DNA of 64,000 nucleotides from Fuerstiella sp. GTDB lineage: Bacteria > Planctomycetota > Planctomycetia > Planctomycetales > Planctomycetaceae. Positions 36,715-45,680 of this stretch are shown in pieces (position 1 is the stretch's first letter; each line of letters opens with the position of its first letter). The DNA is taken from assembly GCA_014238335.1 (NCBI GenBank), contig JABABI010000019.1, positions 32,418 through 96,417 on the forward strand. Reading direction: 5' to 3'. The translations under genes and the position numbers were made by a program. The notes beneath the pieces were generated by a model. The model made no database searches. It saw nothing but the letters and a program-made list of their open reading frames with translations, and had not been told where the DNA came from.

Positions 36715-37968
36715 TCAGGCCACCTCAAACCGTATGGTTTCAATCTTTGCGTGACCGGATTTTCGGAACGGTCTGGGCATGGGCTGAGCCGCCCCGTTGT
36801 TGTCGATCGTGCGACATCGCAGAGTGTACTTGCCCGCCGGCAGTCCTGAGTGCAGATAAAACCAGTGGGCTCGCGACAGATGCATGGGCCACGAATGCGG
36901 TTGACCGCCTGCATCGAACCCCATTGTGGCGGGAGGGATTTTACCATCCGGATAACCGCCGCCGTAGTCCGACGGCGCCGGAAGAATGGTGGCGTCCTGC
37001 CACGGAGCAGTGGTGAAGTACGGATCGTCTTCGGGCAGTGGAGCATCACGTTCCGAGACCCAGACCTGTACCTTGCTCAGGCCGGAAATTCCAGCCTGTG
37101 CCCATCCCGTAATCGGAATTGGTTCGTTGGGTTTGGGGGCGTTGGGTGCAGTCAGGGTGGCGCAGAACGTTTTCAAAGGACTATCGACGTCGTTGTTCTG
37201 TCCGGCGTAGGTGTCGTTGGCTGTTGCGATGTTCGACAGCACGACGTTTGTCAGCCACTTAATGCTCTTAAACCCGTAAGCTTCGGGCACGACAACTCGC
37301 ACTGGCCCGCCTCGTTCGGATGTCAGCCACTGCCCGTTTAGTTTGTAGCACAGAATAACTGGTGGCAGTCCGTGCGGATCTTCCAGTATCCGTCCAACAG
37401 GCATCGAACTGCGAAACATCTGGTCAGCTTCGTTATTGTGATAGCCGTAGTAGAAAACTCGGCGCAGGTTTTCCGAGGGCTGAGTCTTCCACAGGACTTC
37501 TCTGAGCGGGACGCCTTCCCAGATGCCGTTGCCCAGCGGGCAGCCGATGTTCAGGCACGTCATCACTTTGGAAAACCGTACGGCGTGGTCCTGGGCCAGT
37601 TCCATCAACTGAGCGAAGGTGAATGCGTTGTCGCCTGCCAGTGGATTCTTGATTCTTGCTGGATTGTCGGCGTCGCTGATAACATTCAGCTTCCACGTTT
37701 CCCGTGTGAGTCCGACCTCAGATTTTTTTGCGTCGTCCAGTTTGTGTGGCTTAGGTTTGCCGCGGGATACATCCTGAAAATCATCGGGCAGCGTCAGCCA
37801 TGTTTCCAGCTTCCCGAGCGCCTGCTGCAGTCGCGGATCCTGCTCAATCTGGTCTGCAAAGCCGTGTGGGCTGGCGAATGCTGCCGCCGAAAACAGACCG
37901 GATTTCACGAAGTGTCGCCGTGTGACGGCAAAATGTTCGCCGAGAAACTTTCGAACATTGTCTTCCAT
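36715..37968 (-). CDS. Tat-exported sulfite-oxidase-like molybdoenzyme
   Basis: Periplasmic molybdopterin oxidoreductase of the sulfite oxidase family, 417 aa. Tat motif TRRHFVKSGLFSAAAF at residues 16-31. The Mo domain carries the probable cofactor Cys (C138 in VMTCLNIGCPLGNGIWEGVP), then GGPVRVVVPEAYGFKSIKW, which is the family's pterin-binding block. The C-terminal Mo-co dimerisation Ig-like domain starts near residue 280 (PIPITGWAQAGISGLSKVQVWV). GAGAGG-type spacing upstream: AGAGG lies 10 nt before ATG 37968. No haem or cytochrome subunit adjoins; sulfur released by sulfatases could feed it, which is speculation. Confidence 0.88.
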   Translation of the reverse strand: MEDNVRKFLGEHFAVTRRHFVKSGLFSAAAFASPHGFADQIEQDPRLQQALGKLETWLTLPDDFQDVSRGKPKPHKLDDAKKSEVGLTRETWKLNVISDADNPARIKNPLAGDNAFTFAQLMELAQDHAVRFSKVMTCLNIGCPLGNGIWEGVPLREVLWKTQPSENLRRVFYYGYHNNEADQMFRSSMPVGRILEDPHGLPPVILCYKLNGQWLTSERGGPVRVVVPEAYGFKSIKWLTNVVLSNIATANDTYAGQNNDVDSPLKTFCATLTAPNAPKPNEPIPITGWAQAGISGLSKVQVWVSERDAPLPEDDPYFTTAPWQDATILPAPSDYGGGYPDGKIPPATMGFDAGGQPHSWPMHLSRAHWFYLHSGLPAGKYTLRCRTIDNNGAAQPMPRPFRKSGHAKIETIRFEVA

Positions 37969-38075
37969 TACCAGGACCTCTCGTTGTTGCGCAGAGCAGC
38001 GATGACGTCAAATTATCGTACCGCGTGCGGCGCAACAAAGCCATTCCGGCCCTGAAACCAATCGGATGCTGTTGC

Positions 38076-39581
38076 TTACGCGATAAGATCGTCGATCACG
38101 TGACCGTGCACATCGGTCAGTCGGAAATCCCTGCCCTGATAACGATAGGTTAACCGGCGATGGTCAATGCCCAGCAGATGCAGGATGGTGGCGTTTCGAT
38201 CGTGGATGTGCATCGTGCCGGGAGTCCAGTCTGCTTTGTCCGGTTGAGAATTCATCGGCGTTCCGTCCTCGTGAGCGATGTTGTAACCGTAGTCATCGCT
38301 CTGGCCATAAGTAATACCTGGCTTGATTCCTCCACCGGCCATCCATGTGGTGAAGCAGCGAGGGTGATGGTCGCGGCCGTAGTTTTGCCGAGTCAGGTTG
38401 CCCTGACAGTAGGAGGTGCGGCCGAATTCGCCACCCCACACGACCAGCGTGTCATCCAGCATGCCTTTTCGTTTCAGGTCCTTGATCAGCCCGGCGCAGG
38501 CCTGGTCGATGTCGCGGCACTGCGATTCATGTTCGCGCGGAAGAGCTCCGTGAGCATCCCAGCCTCGGTGGAAGATCTGAATATTACGAACACCTCGTTC
38601 TGCCAGTCGACGAGCATTCAGGCAGCACGCGGCGAATGTACCAGGAGTCCGGGCATCTTCTCCGTAGAGTTCAAACGTGCTTTTTGATTCCGATGACAGA
38701 TCCATCAGCTCGGGGACAGACGTCTGCATGCGATACGCCATTTCATGCTGACGAATTCGGGCCAGAACTTCCGGATCGGCGAAGAGTTTGTTCTGCTCCT
38801 GATTCAGGGCGGCCAGAGTGTCCAGCTGGGCCCTGCGGTCCTGGCCGGAGACTCCGGCGGGATTACTGAGATACAACACCGGGTCACCCTGACTTCTCAT
38901 CAGAATTCCCTGATGACGCGACGACAGGAAACCGGGCCCCCACAGACGATTGAACAGACTTTGCTCCGGAAAACTTGTTTTGGCGTGCATCACGACATAA
39001 TGCGGCAGGTTGTCGTTCAGACTGCCGAGGCCGTAGCTGAGCCATGCTCCCAGGCTGGGGCGACCGGGAATCTGGCTGCCCGTCTGAATATAGGTAATGG
39101 CCGGGTCATGATTGATCGCTTCAGTGAAGGTGGAACGCACGACGCACAGTTCTTTGGCAACCGTGGCCGTGTGAGGCAGCAGGTCGCTGATCCAGACTCC
39201 GTCCTGATTGTTGTCGTATCTGCGAAAAAGGTATTTGCTGGGGCACAGAGGCAGCCCGTTTTTCTGGTTGGCCGTCATCCCGGTGACTCGCTGGCCGTCG
39301 CGAACATCGGCAGGCAACTGCTGATTGAACATGTCCTTCAGTTTGGGCTTATAGTCCCACAGATCCAGGTGACTGGGGCCGCCGCTCATGAACAGATAAA
39401 TAACCCGTTTCGCCGAAGCGGGATGATGAGTTGCGTCCAGCGTGCCACTGGTGTCTGCGCGGAGATCCCGGCCGAGTAACCCGGCAAGCGCTGCGGTGCC
39501 AAGACCGAGTGCGGACCGACCAAACAATTGCCGACGTGTGGTCAGCAGACCGTGTTCACGAAGTGGGTTTGCGTTTGCCAT
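38076..39581 (-). CDS. DUF1501 Tat-exported protein
   Basis: DUF1501 protein, 501 aa from ATG 39581 (MANANPLREHGLLTTRRQLF), which places the Tat motif TTRRQLFGRSALGLGTAAL correctly. A longer open frame to 39734 overlaps the upstream gene and has no supporting site. Family marks include VIYLFMSGGPSHLDLWDYKP, STFTEAINHDPAITYIQTGS, WGGEFGRTSYCQG, GRDHHPRCFTTWMAGGG and RDFRLTDVHGHVI. It is the downstream partner of the DUF1553 cytochrome gene, separated by 115 bp that carry a repeat. Confidence 0.92.
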   Translation of the reverse strand: MANANPLREHGLLTTRRQLFGRSALGLGTAALAGLLGRDLRADTSGTLDATHHPASAKRVIYLFMSGGPSHLDLWDYKPKLKDMFNQQLPADVRDGQRVTGMTANQKNGLPLCPSKYLFRRYDNNQDGVWISDLLPHTATVAKELCVVRSTFTEAINHDPAITYIQTGSQIPGRPSLGAWLSYGLGSLNDNLPHYVVMHAKTSFPEQSLFNRLWGPGFLSSRHQGILMRSQGDPVLYLSNPAGVSGQDRRAQLDTLAALNQEQNKLFADPEVLARIRQHEMAYRMQTSVPELMDLSSESKSTFELYGEDARTPGTFAACCLNARRLAERGVRNIQIFHRGWDAHGALPREHESQCRDIDQACAGLIKDLKRKGMLDDTLVVWGGEFGRTSYCQGNLTRQNYGRDHHPRCFTTWMAGGGIKPGITYGQSDDYGYNIAHEDGTPMNSQPDKADWTPGTMHIHDRNATILHLLGIDHRRLTYRYQGRDFRLTDVHGHVIDDLIA

Positions 39582-39596
39582 GAGTGTATTCTTTCT

Positions 39597-39687
39597 TCGT
39601 CCTCGTAATTCCTGCTCGTCTTCTCGTACTCGATTCGTTAATCGCCGGAATCCGAGGATGAAGGACGAGTACGAGACGCGAGGACGA
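39597..39687. repeat. Degenerate TCGTCCTCG/CGAGGACGA inverted repeat region A
   Basis: TCGTCCTCG and TCTCGTACTCG at 39597-39632 are repeated in inverted order at 39666-39687 (CGAGTACGAGACGCGAGGACGA). The left arm has about 14 extra bases between the two words. It fills the gap between the cytochrome gene stop and the DUF1501 start. Related words occur at 35226-35361. Confidence 0.6.
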
Positions 39688-39696
39688 TATTTGAAA

Positions 39697-42162
39697 TCAG
39701 TACACCAATATTGCTGCATCACTGGCCAGCACAACCGTTGTCACCTGTGACCATGCGGCGACTTCAACCACGTCGAGTTTATTATTTCGTGGGATCTCGC
39801 CGGTTGCCAGCAGAGCTACTGCATCTTCGTTTGATTCCTGGTACCGCTGCTTCATCTCCTTCAGCAGCTGTATGCAGGCGGAACGTTCTGCTTCACCCGG
39901 TTGCCGGCATGCCAGCATAGTGAACAGCAGATCGAGTCTTGTGTCATCTGTGTCCCGTTCGACCAGTAACCGTTCGGCCAGTGTGCGAGACATTTCGATC
40001 CGCTGCGTTTCGTTCAGCAGGCCGAGTGACTGCAGCGACGTATTCGTTCGCGACCGACGCACGCAGCTGGATTCCCGATCTGGCGCGTCGAAGAGCGTCA
40101 TCATTGGATGCGGACTGGTGCGTTTCCAGTACACGTACAGACTGCGGCGATAAAGAAGTCGACCTTTGTCACGTTCGTAAAGTTTTGTATTGCTGCCCGG
40201 GTGAGCCATCGCCAGCCACATTCCGACTGGTTGATACGGTTTGACGCCTTCGCCACCCATGTGCGGATCCAGCAGACCGCTGGCCCACAGTCCCATGTCA
40301 CGCAGCACTTCAGCATCCAGTCGATAGCCTGAGGCTCGTGCGAAAAGGCGATTCTCAGGATCCGGCACGTCGGTCCGCCATGCCGATGATTGTCTGAACG
40401 TGCGGCTGTGAATCATCAAACGCAGCATGTTTTTCAGGTCCCAACCGCTTTCCTGCAATTCGACGGCCAGCCAGTCCAGCAATTCTGGATGAGTGGGCTG
40501 CTGACCCTGAACACCGAAATCTTCCGGCGTTCGAACCAGGCCGTAGCCGAAGACTCGCTGCCAGATGCGATTCACCAGGACTCGAGCGACCAGCGGGTGT
40601 TCACGCGACGTCATCCACCTGGCGAGTCCCAGGCGATTTCGTGGCGCATCAGGCGGGAAGCTGCCCATGGCACTCAGAATGCCGGGTTCCAGTGGTTCAC
40701 CAACCGGCTGGTTGTATTCGCCTCGGTGAAGCACTTTGGTGACTCGCGGTTCCGGCAGGTCCTGAGCCACCAGAGTTGTGGTAAATTCCTTTTCTGCCGT
40801 TGAAAATTCCTGTTTCAATTCCAAAGCGGATTTGTGCAGCAAAGATGTTGCAAACGGGCCAGCCGGATCAGCGATTATTGCCAGCCTTGCACCGGCTGCT
40901 GCATTATCCCAGTTCTTCTCTGTTTCGTTCGACAACGTGATGCCGTTGCCAATGGTCGCGGCTGCCTCGGCGGTGAGACGTGCTCGCTGTGATTCAAGTT
41001 TTGCAAGTTGCTCCCATGCATCCTGATGCTGAGGAACTTTCAACACGGGGCCGAACTCGTACTTGTTGCCGTCCATGGCGGGTTCGGCTGTACTGTTGAA
41101 GAATGTCAGCAGACGGTAGTACTCAGTTTGCGGAATCGGATCGTATTTGTGAGTGTGACAGCGGGCACACGTTAGCGACAATCCCAGCAGTACCGTGCCC
41201 AGTGTTTCTGTACGGTCGAAGTTGTTCTTTGCCTGGAATTCTGCCGGAATGGCTCCGCCTTCGGAAGTTGTTGGATTCATGCGCACGAATCCCGTGGCGA
41301 CTTTTTGTTCCAGAGTCGGATCGGGCAGCAGATCACCGGCAAGTTGCCATGTGATAAAGTCATCCAGCGGCAGATTGCTATTCATCGCTCGCACGACCCA
41401 ATCGCGGTAAGGATAAATTCCACGACGATTATCCAGGTGCAGCCCGTGCGTGTCGCCGTAGCGCACGGCGTCCAGCCAGTAACGAGCCTGGTGCTCGCCG
41501 TAACGAGCATTCGTCAGCAGTTGTTCGACAAATCGCTCATAGGCGTCGGGGGTCTGATCCGCAAGAAAGTTCGCCAGTTGCTCCGGCTCGGGTGGCAGTC
41601 CGGTCAGAATCAGGGCGGCTCGGCGAGCCAGGGATGCAGAGTCGGTGGCAACAGCAAAATCAATGTTTTGTTCCGCAAGCTGCTGTTGGATGAACGAGTC
41701 TATGGCGTGGCTGCCGTCTGTCGTCGGCTCTGAACCTGCGGGCAGCGTCTTCTGTGGCGGAACAAAAGCCCAGTGTTTTGCGTAGGCGCCGCCCTGTCGC
41801 ACCCATTGACTCAGCGTATCCCGTTCCTTTTCTGTTAATTGTTTTTCCGCATCGTCTGGTGGCATCGGATTGTCAGGGGAATGAATTCGAGACAGAATCA
41901 AGCTGCGTTCGGGAGCATCCTGATCGATGGCACGACCGTTGTCGCTGACCGCTGATGCCGCTTCGCTGGAATCCAGTCGACGCATGTTTTCGCCGATTTC
42001 CGCGGCATCCGGACCATGACAGATGAAACATTTATTCGACAGAATCGGCAGCACTTCGCGCGAGAAATCGACGACTTGCTGGTCCGCAGCTTCGCTGAGC
42101 ACGGGAGGTAACGCTGTTAAGAACAACGTTAAAACGAGTGTGAATCGAGTGCATTGGTGCAT
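39697..42162 (-). CDS. Planctomycete cytochrome C / DUF1549-DUF1553 protein
   Basis: Exported PSCyt1-PSCyt2-PSD1 protein, 821 aa from ATG 42162, where the signal peptide begins (MHQCTRFTLVLTLFLTALPP). Haem motif SNKCFICHGPD, then MPPDDAEKQLTEKERDTL and WVRQGGAYAKHW; DUF1549 with YWLDAVRYGDTHGLH and CARCHTHKYDPI (second CxxCH); DUF1553 with ARVLVNRIWQRVFGYGLV, RRSLYVYWKRTSPHPMMTLF and RRSRTNTSLQSL. It lacks the discoidin domain and about 340 residues present in the paralogue at 14024. Forms an operon with the DUF1501 gene downstream. Confidence 0.92.
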   Translation of the reverse strand: MHQCTRFTLVLTLFLTALPPVLSEAADQQVVDFSREVLPILSNKCFICHGPDAAEIGENMRRLDSSEAASAVSDNGRAIDQDAPERSLILSRIHSPDNPMPPDDAEKQLTEKERDTLSQWVRQGGAYAKHWAFVPPQKTLPAGSEPTTDGSHAIDSFIQQQLAEQNIDFAVATDSASLARRAALILTGLPPEPEQLANFLADQTPDAYERFVEQLLTNARYGEHQARYWLDAVRYGDTHGLHLDNRRGIYPYRDWVVRAMNSNLPLDDFITWQLAGDLLPDPTLEQKVATGFVRMNPTTSEGGAIPAEFQAKNNFDRTETLGTVLLGLSLTCARCHTHKYDPIPQTEYYRLLTFFNSTAEPAMDGNKYEFGPVLKVPQHQDAWEQLAKLESQRARLTAEAAATIGNGITLSNETEKNWDNAAAGARLAIIADPAGPFATSLLHKSALELKQEFSTAEKEFTTTLVAQDLPEPRVTKVLHRGEYNQPVGEPLEPGILSAMGSFPPDAPRNRLGLARWMTSREHPLVARVLVNRIWQRVFGYGLVRTPEDFGVQGQQPTHPELLDWLAVELQESGWDLKNMLRLMIHSRTFRQSSAWRTDVPDPENRLFARASGYRLDAEVLRDMGLWASGLLDPHMGGEGVKPYQPVGMWLAMAHPGSNTKLYERDKGRLLYRRSLYVYWKRTSPHPMMTLFDAPDRESSCVRRSRTNTSLQSLGLLNETQRIEMSRTLAERLLVERDTDDTRLDLLFTMLACRQPGEAERSACIQLLKEMKQRYQESNEDAVALLATGEIPRNNKLDVVEVAAWSQVTTVVLASDAAILVY

Positions 42163-42474
42163 GCGGTTAAGCTTTCTGTCAACGCGAGAGCGTGAGAATG
42201 AACTGCAGAACGTAGCGATCCACCGTCGTCGTCGCAAACATTGACGTCTTCCTTCCTTACATTCATGGCTGACTATTACAATAGTTCACTACTTTCCTCG
42301 CCATTGCAAAGGCATTTGATGGCAAGTCTTGTCCGTCGACATGCGCACAGATTTACCTTTGGGCGGTGCCTCCGCGACTGCTTGTCCGGCCGTTTGTCGT
42401 GGTTTCACGGGTTCAACAGTGACGCAGCTGCAGGATCCTGTGCAGAAGCTGGAATCGCCACATAAAGATCACAC

Positions 42475-43890
42475 ATGCCATCAGACAGTCGTTCTCATCG
42501 CCAGCTTGTCGTCATCAATGTTGTGGGGCTGACCTATGACATGATTGGCGACAACACCCCGAATATCCAGTCCCTGCTGGCGGACGGTTTCGCTCGACCG
42601 ATGCAGACAGTGCTGCCGGCCGTTACGTGCTCTGTGCAGGCCTCCATGCTGACGGGGCTGATGCCGGCCGAACACGGAATCGTGGCCAATGGCTGGTACT
42701 TTCGAGATCTGGCGGAAGTCATGTTCTGGAAACAGTCGAATCATCTGATTTCTGGTGAACGGGTGTTTCAAACGGCTCGGCAGCGTGACTCCGCCCACAC
42801 GACGGCCAAGATGTTCTGGTGGTACAACATGTACGCCGACGTGGACTGGTCGGTGACTCCGCGTCCATCGTACCCTGCAGACGGCCGCAAGCTTCCTGAT
42901 TCCTACAGTGAACCGCCGGAGCTGCGAGATTATCTGCAGCAGCGTCTTGGTCAGTTTCCGTTGTTCAACTTCTGGGGCCCCACGGCGGATATCAAAAGTA
43001 CAGCCTGGATTGCAGACGCCAGTGTTGAGGTGCTGCAGGAACACGCCCCGTCGCTGCTGCTGGTCTATCTGCCCCACCTGGATTACAACCTGCAGCGGCT
43101 TGGCCCGCACCATCCGTCCATCGCACAGGACGTGCGTGCTGTGGATGCCGAAGCGGGAAAACTGATTGACGCGGCTCGACAGCGCGATGCTGATGTCGTT
43201 GTCCTTTCGGAATACGGTATCACGGAGGTTTCCAGGCCGATTCACGTCAACCGAGTGCTGCGAGAACACGGTCTGCTGCGTGCTCGAGTAGAACCGCTGG
43301 GGTGGGAGACCATGGATTGCGGAGCGTCTCGGGCGTTCGCAGTTGCCGACCACCAGGTGGCTCATGTGTACGTCAGGCGCGCGGACGACATTGAAACGGT
43401 TCGCGGCATCCTGAGCGGGATTGATGGTGTGGAGTCGGTTTTCGACCGTGCGCAACAGGTCGAGGTCGGTCTGGCTCACGAACGCAGCGGTGATCTGGTT
43501 GCACTCAGCAGTCAGGATGCCTGGTTTACCTATTACTTCTGGAACGATGATCAGCTGGCACCCGACTATGCACGCACGGTCGATATTCACCGGAAGCCGG
43601 GCTACGATCCGGCTGAGTTACTGCTGGATCCCGCGATATCCTTTCCGAAGCTCAAGGTCGCTCGGCGCCTGGCCAGAAAACAGCTGGGGTTTCGTTACTA
43701 CATGGACCTGATCGGTCTGGATGCAACCGTTGTCAAAGGCAGCCATGGTCGGCTGCCTGCTGACGATCGGCTGACAGCGGATGGCCCGGTCTTCGTATGT
43801 TCCTCAAAGCAAGTGGAACGCGATCGACTTCACGCTTGCGATGTGCGAAATCTCATCCTGGATCTGCAGTTCGGCCAGTCGTCAGGGTGA
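42475..43890 (+). CDS. Type I phosphodiesterase/nucleotide pyrophosphatase family protein
   Basis: Metal-dependent hydrolase of the alkaline-phosphatase superfamily, 471 aa. VVINVVGLTYDMIGDNTPNI gives the first metal Asp, and LPAVTCSVQASMLTGLMPAEHG the nucleophile block (Thr in VTCSVQ) seen in nucleotide pyrophosphatases. VYLPHLDYNLQRLGPHHP and VVVLSEYGITEV supply further metal ligands, with KGSHGRLP near the C-terminus. No signal peptide is present, so it is probably cytosolic. Similar enzymes occur in the ebo (EboF-like) gene set, but none of the other ebo genes is here. Substrate unknown. Confidence 0.85.
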   Translation: MPSDSRSHRQLVVINVVGLTYDMIGDNTPNIQSLLADGFARPMQTVLPAVTCSVQASMLTGLMPAEHGIVANGWYFRDLAEVMFWKQSNHLISGERVFQTARQRDSAHTTAKMFWWYNMYADVDWSVTPRPSYPADGRKLPDSYSEPPELRDYLQQRLGQFPLFNFWGPTADIKSTAWIADASVEVLQEHAPSLLLVYLPHLDYNLQRLGPHHPSIAQDVRAVDAEAGKLIDAARQRDADVVVLSEYGITEVSRPIHVNRVLREHGLLRARVEPLGWETMDCGASRAFAVADHQVAHVYVRRADDIETVRGILSGIDGVESVFDRAQQVEVGLAHERSGDLVALSSQDAWFTYYFWNDDQLAPDYARTVDIHRKPGYDPAELLLDPAISFPKLKVARRLARKQLGFRYYMDLIGLDATVVKGSHGRLPADDRLTADGPVFVCSSKQVERDRLHACDVRNLILDLQFGQSSG

Positions 43891-44289
43891 TTCCAGGCTC
43901 AACATTACGGCTCAATTCGCTGTTTCCGTGGCCCGGTTCTTTGCTGCCACTGATCCGTGCTATCCGTTTTTTTGTCGTCAATATGCCTCAAAAAAGCTGC
44001 AAATTCACCTCGTGCCGCCGTAACTCTGGTCATTGCCGGACGGGTTCATAACAATGCGTTCGGTTCGAGGGCATGTTCCTCAACTGAAAGTTGAACTGAC
44101 ATATGAAATATGTTGGTCGGCTTACGTGGGTCGCTGGGCCGGATTCGAAGACAACACGTATTCATCACTAAGGATACGTGGCCAGCCATTACTGTGTGCC
44201 GACCGGCATTCGGGCAATAAAAGCGGATGACTTCGGCACGCGTGCCGATGGTCACGGACCTGTGAAGTGAATATTGAAAGGTATGAACT
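43891..44289. other. Intergenic region upstream of GspE-like gene
   Basis: This 399-bp region has no supported gene; a 380-residue - frame running from 45264 into it is a shadow of the GspE-like gene. A small hairpin (TCAACTGAAAGTTGA, about 44089-44103) and an AT-rich patch (CATATGAAATATG) at 44100-44112 could be promoter-related. Confidence 0.4.
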
Positions 44290-45639
44290 GTGGGACGCGG
44301 TGACGACGAAGACGATGATATCGATCAGGAAGATATGGAACAGGTGTTGTTTCAGGGACCGATGTTTGGTCGCGAAACAAATCTGAAGCAGAATCCACGT
44401 CTTGTTAAAGCGGCCTTGGTTCCCGTCAAGAAGATGATTTCTGACGGACTGTCTCGCCGCGCCCATTCCATATTGCTGGAACCGTCTCAGGGACGTGTCA
44501 CCATTCGGTTTGTGGTGGACGGTATTCCCTATCCGGCGGGGGCCATTCCCGGCCAGCGTGGCATGGCGATGATTCAGATGATCAAGGTTCTGGCCGGTCT
44601 CAATTCGCAGGAACGCAACGAACCGCAGTCGGGGGGTATCAATGCGGAATTCGAAGAGGTCAGATACGAGCTGCTGACGGACACTGTTCTGTTGAAGCCC
44701 GGTGTGGAGCGACTGAAAATTCGTGTTGAAAATCCCAAGATTACGTATCTCAAGCCTGCTGATGCGGGAATGCCTGAAGACCTGTCGGCACAGTTGCGAG
44801 GTTTCACGGAAGACAGCAAGGGGCTTATTCTGATTTGCGGACCGCCCGAAAGCGGTGTTACCTCGCTTTCCATTTGTGCGATACACAGTGTCGACCCTTA
44901 TTTGTATTCGGTCCACAGCATGGCTGACGTTGGTGGTAAGCAACTGACGAACGTCGCAGACTATGAGCCGGAAGAAGGGCACGATCTTGAACTGAGCTTC
45001 GACCGCATCCTGCGGCGTGAAGCGGATGTCATTTACATGCCTCCATTGACCGACCCGGCCGTCGTTCAAATGATGTGTCAGTTTGCGGATCGATTGTGCT
45101 TCATGGCTGAGATCCCGGCAAAGACACCGGCGGAAGCGGTTAAGCAGTTGATAGAATGGGTCGGCATCGATCTGGTTAATCAGCACTTGAAGGCTGTGAT
45201 AACGCAAAAATTGATTCGCACACTGTGCGACGATTGCAAACAGGCCTTCCGGCCCAATCCTCAATTGCTCAAACGACTAAATTTGCCGCCCGAAACGACC
45301 ATCCTGTACCGAGCGCCCGCGCCGCCCGATCCCGATGATCCAGAAGCCCCTTCCATTGAAGAACTCTGTGAAGACTGTGACGGCGTCCCGCTTCACGGAC
45401 GCACTGCGGCCTACGAAGTTCTGGAAATGACCGATGGCATGAAGGAAGTTGTCGCCAAGGGAATGGACCCGCAGGCGGTCAAAGACCAGATGGCGGCTGA
45501 TGACATGCGAACGTTGCAGAAGGACGCCATCCGACTGGTTGTCGAAGGGAGGACGGCGCTGGAAGAAGTTCAGCGTACTTTTGCTCCTCCACAGGGCCGA
45601 CGTCCCCAAGCAAGACGTCGACCGCGTCCGAGTGAATAA
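44290..45639 (+). CDS. GspE/PilB-family protein with degenerate ATPase motifs
   Basis: Homologue of type II secretion/type IV pilus ATPases, 449 aa, GTG start with GAAAGG 8 nt upstream. The N-terminal N2-like domain (residues 50-170, SDGLSRRAHSILLEPSQGRV) and the C-terminal zinc module (C313-D-D-C316 and C360-E-D-C363, then GRTAAYEVLEM) are kept. The Walker A motif reads GPPESGVTS (184-192): the catalytic Lys is Val190. The Walker B/GEIRD block reads ADVIYMPPLTDPA, and the Asp box YSVEDPVE is YSVHSMADV. It probably cannot hydrolyse ATP. No other T2SS/T4P gene is nearby. An acidic N-terminal 20 residues and an Arg/Pro-rich tail are also unusual. Confidence 0.85.
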   Translation: MGRGDDEDDDIDQEDMEQVLFQGPMFGRETNLKQNPRLVKAALVPVKKMISDGLSRRAHSILLEPSQGRVTIRFVVDGIPYPAGAIPGQRGMAMIQMIKVLAGLNSQERNEPQSGGINAEFEEVRYELLTDTVLLKPGVERLKIRVENPKITYLKPADAGMPEDLSAQLRGFTEDSKGLILICGPPESGVTSLSICAIHSVDPYLYSVHSMADVGGKQLTNVADYEPEEGHDLELSFDRILRREADVIYMPPLTDPAVVQMMCQFADRLCFMAEIPAKTPAEAVKQLIEWVGIDLVNQHLKAVITQKLIRTLCDDCKQAFRPNPQLLKRLNLPPETTILYRAPAPPDPDDPEAPSIEELCEDCDGVPLHGRTAAYEVLEMTDGMKEVVAKGMDPQAVKDQMAADDMRTLQKDAIRLVVEGRTALEEVQRTFAPPQGRRPQARRRPRPSE

Positions 45640-45680
45640 CAGGAACGCATTTTTTTCTGCAGCGATTGCGAGTGGCGTAG

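Noticed and set aside
42481..43590. 369-residue open frame on the - strand
   Set aside because: It lies antisense inside the phosphodiesterase gene, is Arg/His/Gln-rich and has no motif; a shadow of the + gene.
44122..45264. 380-residue open frame on the - strand
   Set aside because: Antisense to the GspE-like gene, which has a good ribosome site and clear family motifs; composition of the - product is not protein-like.
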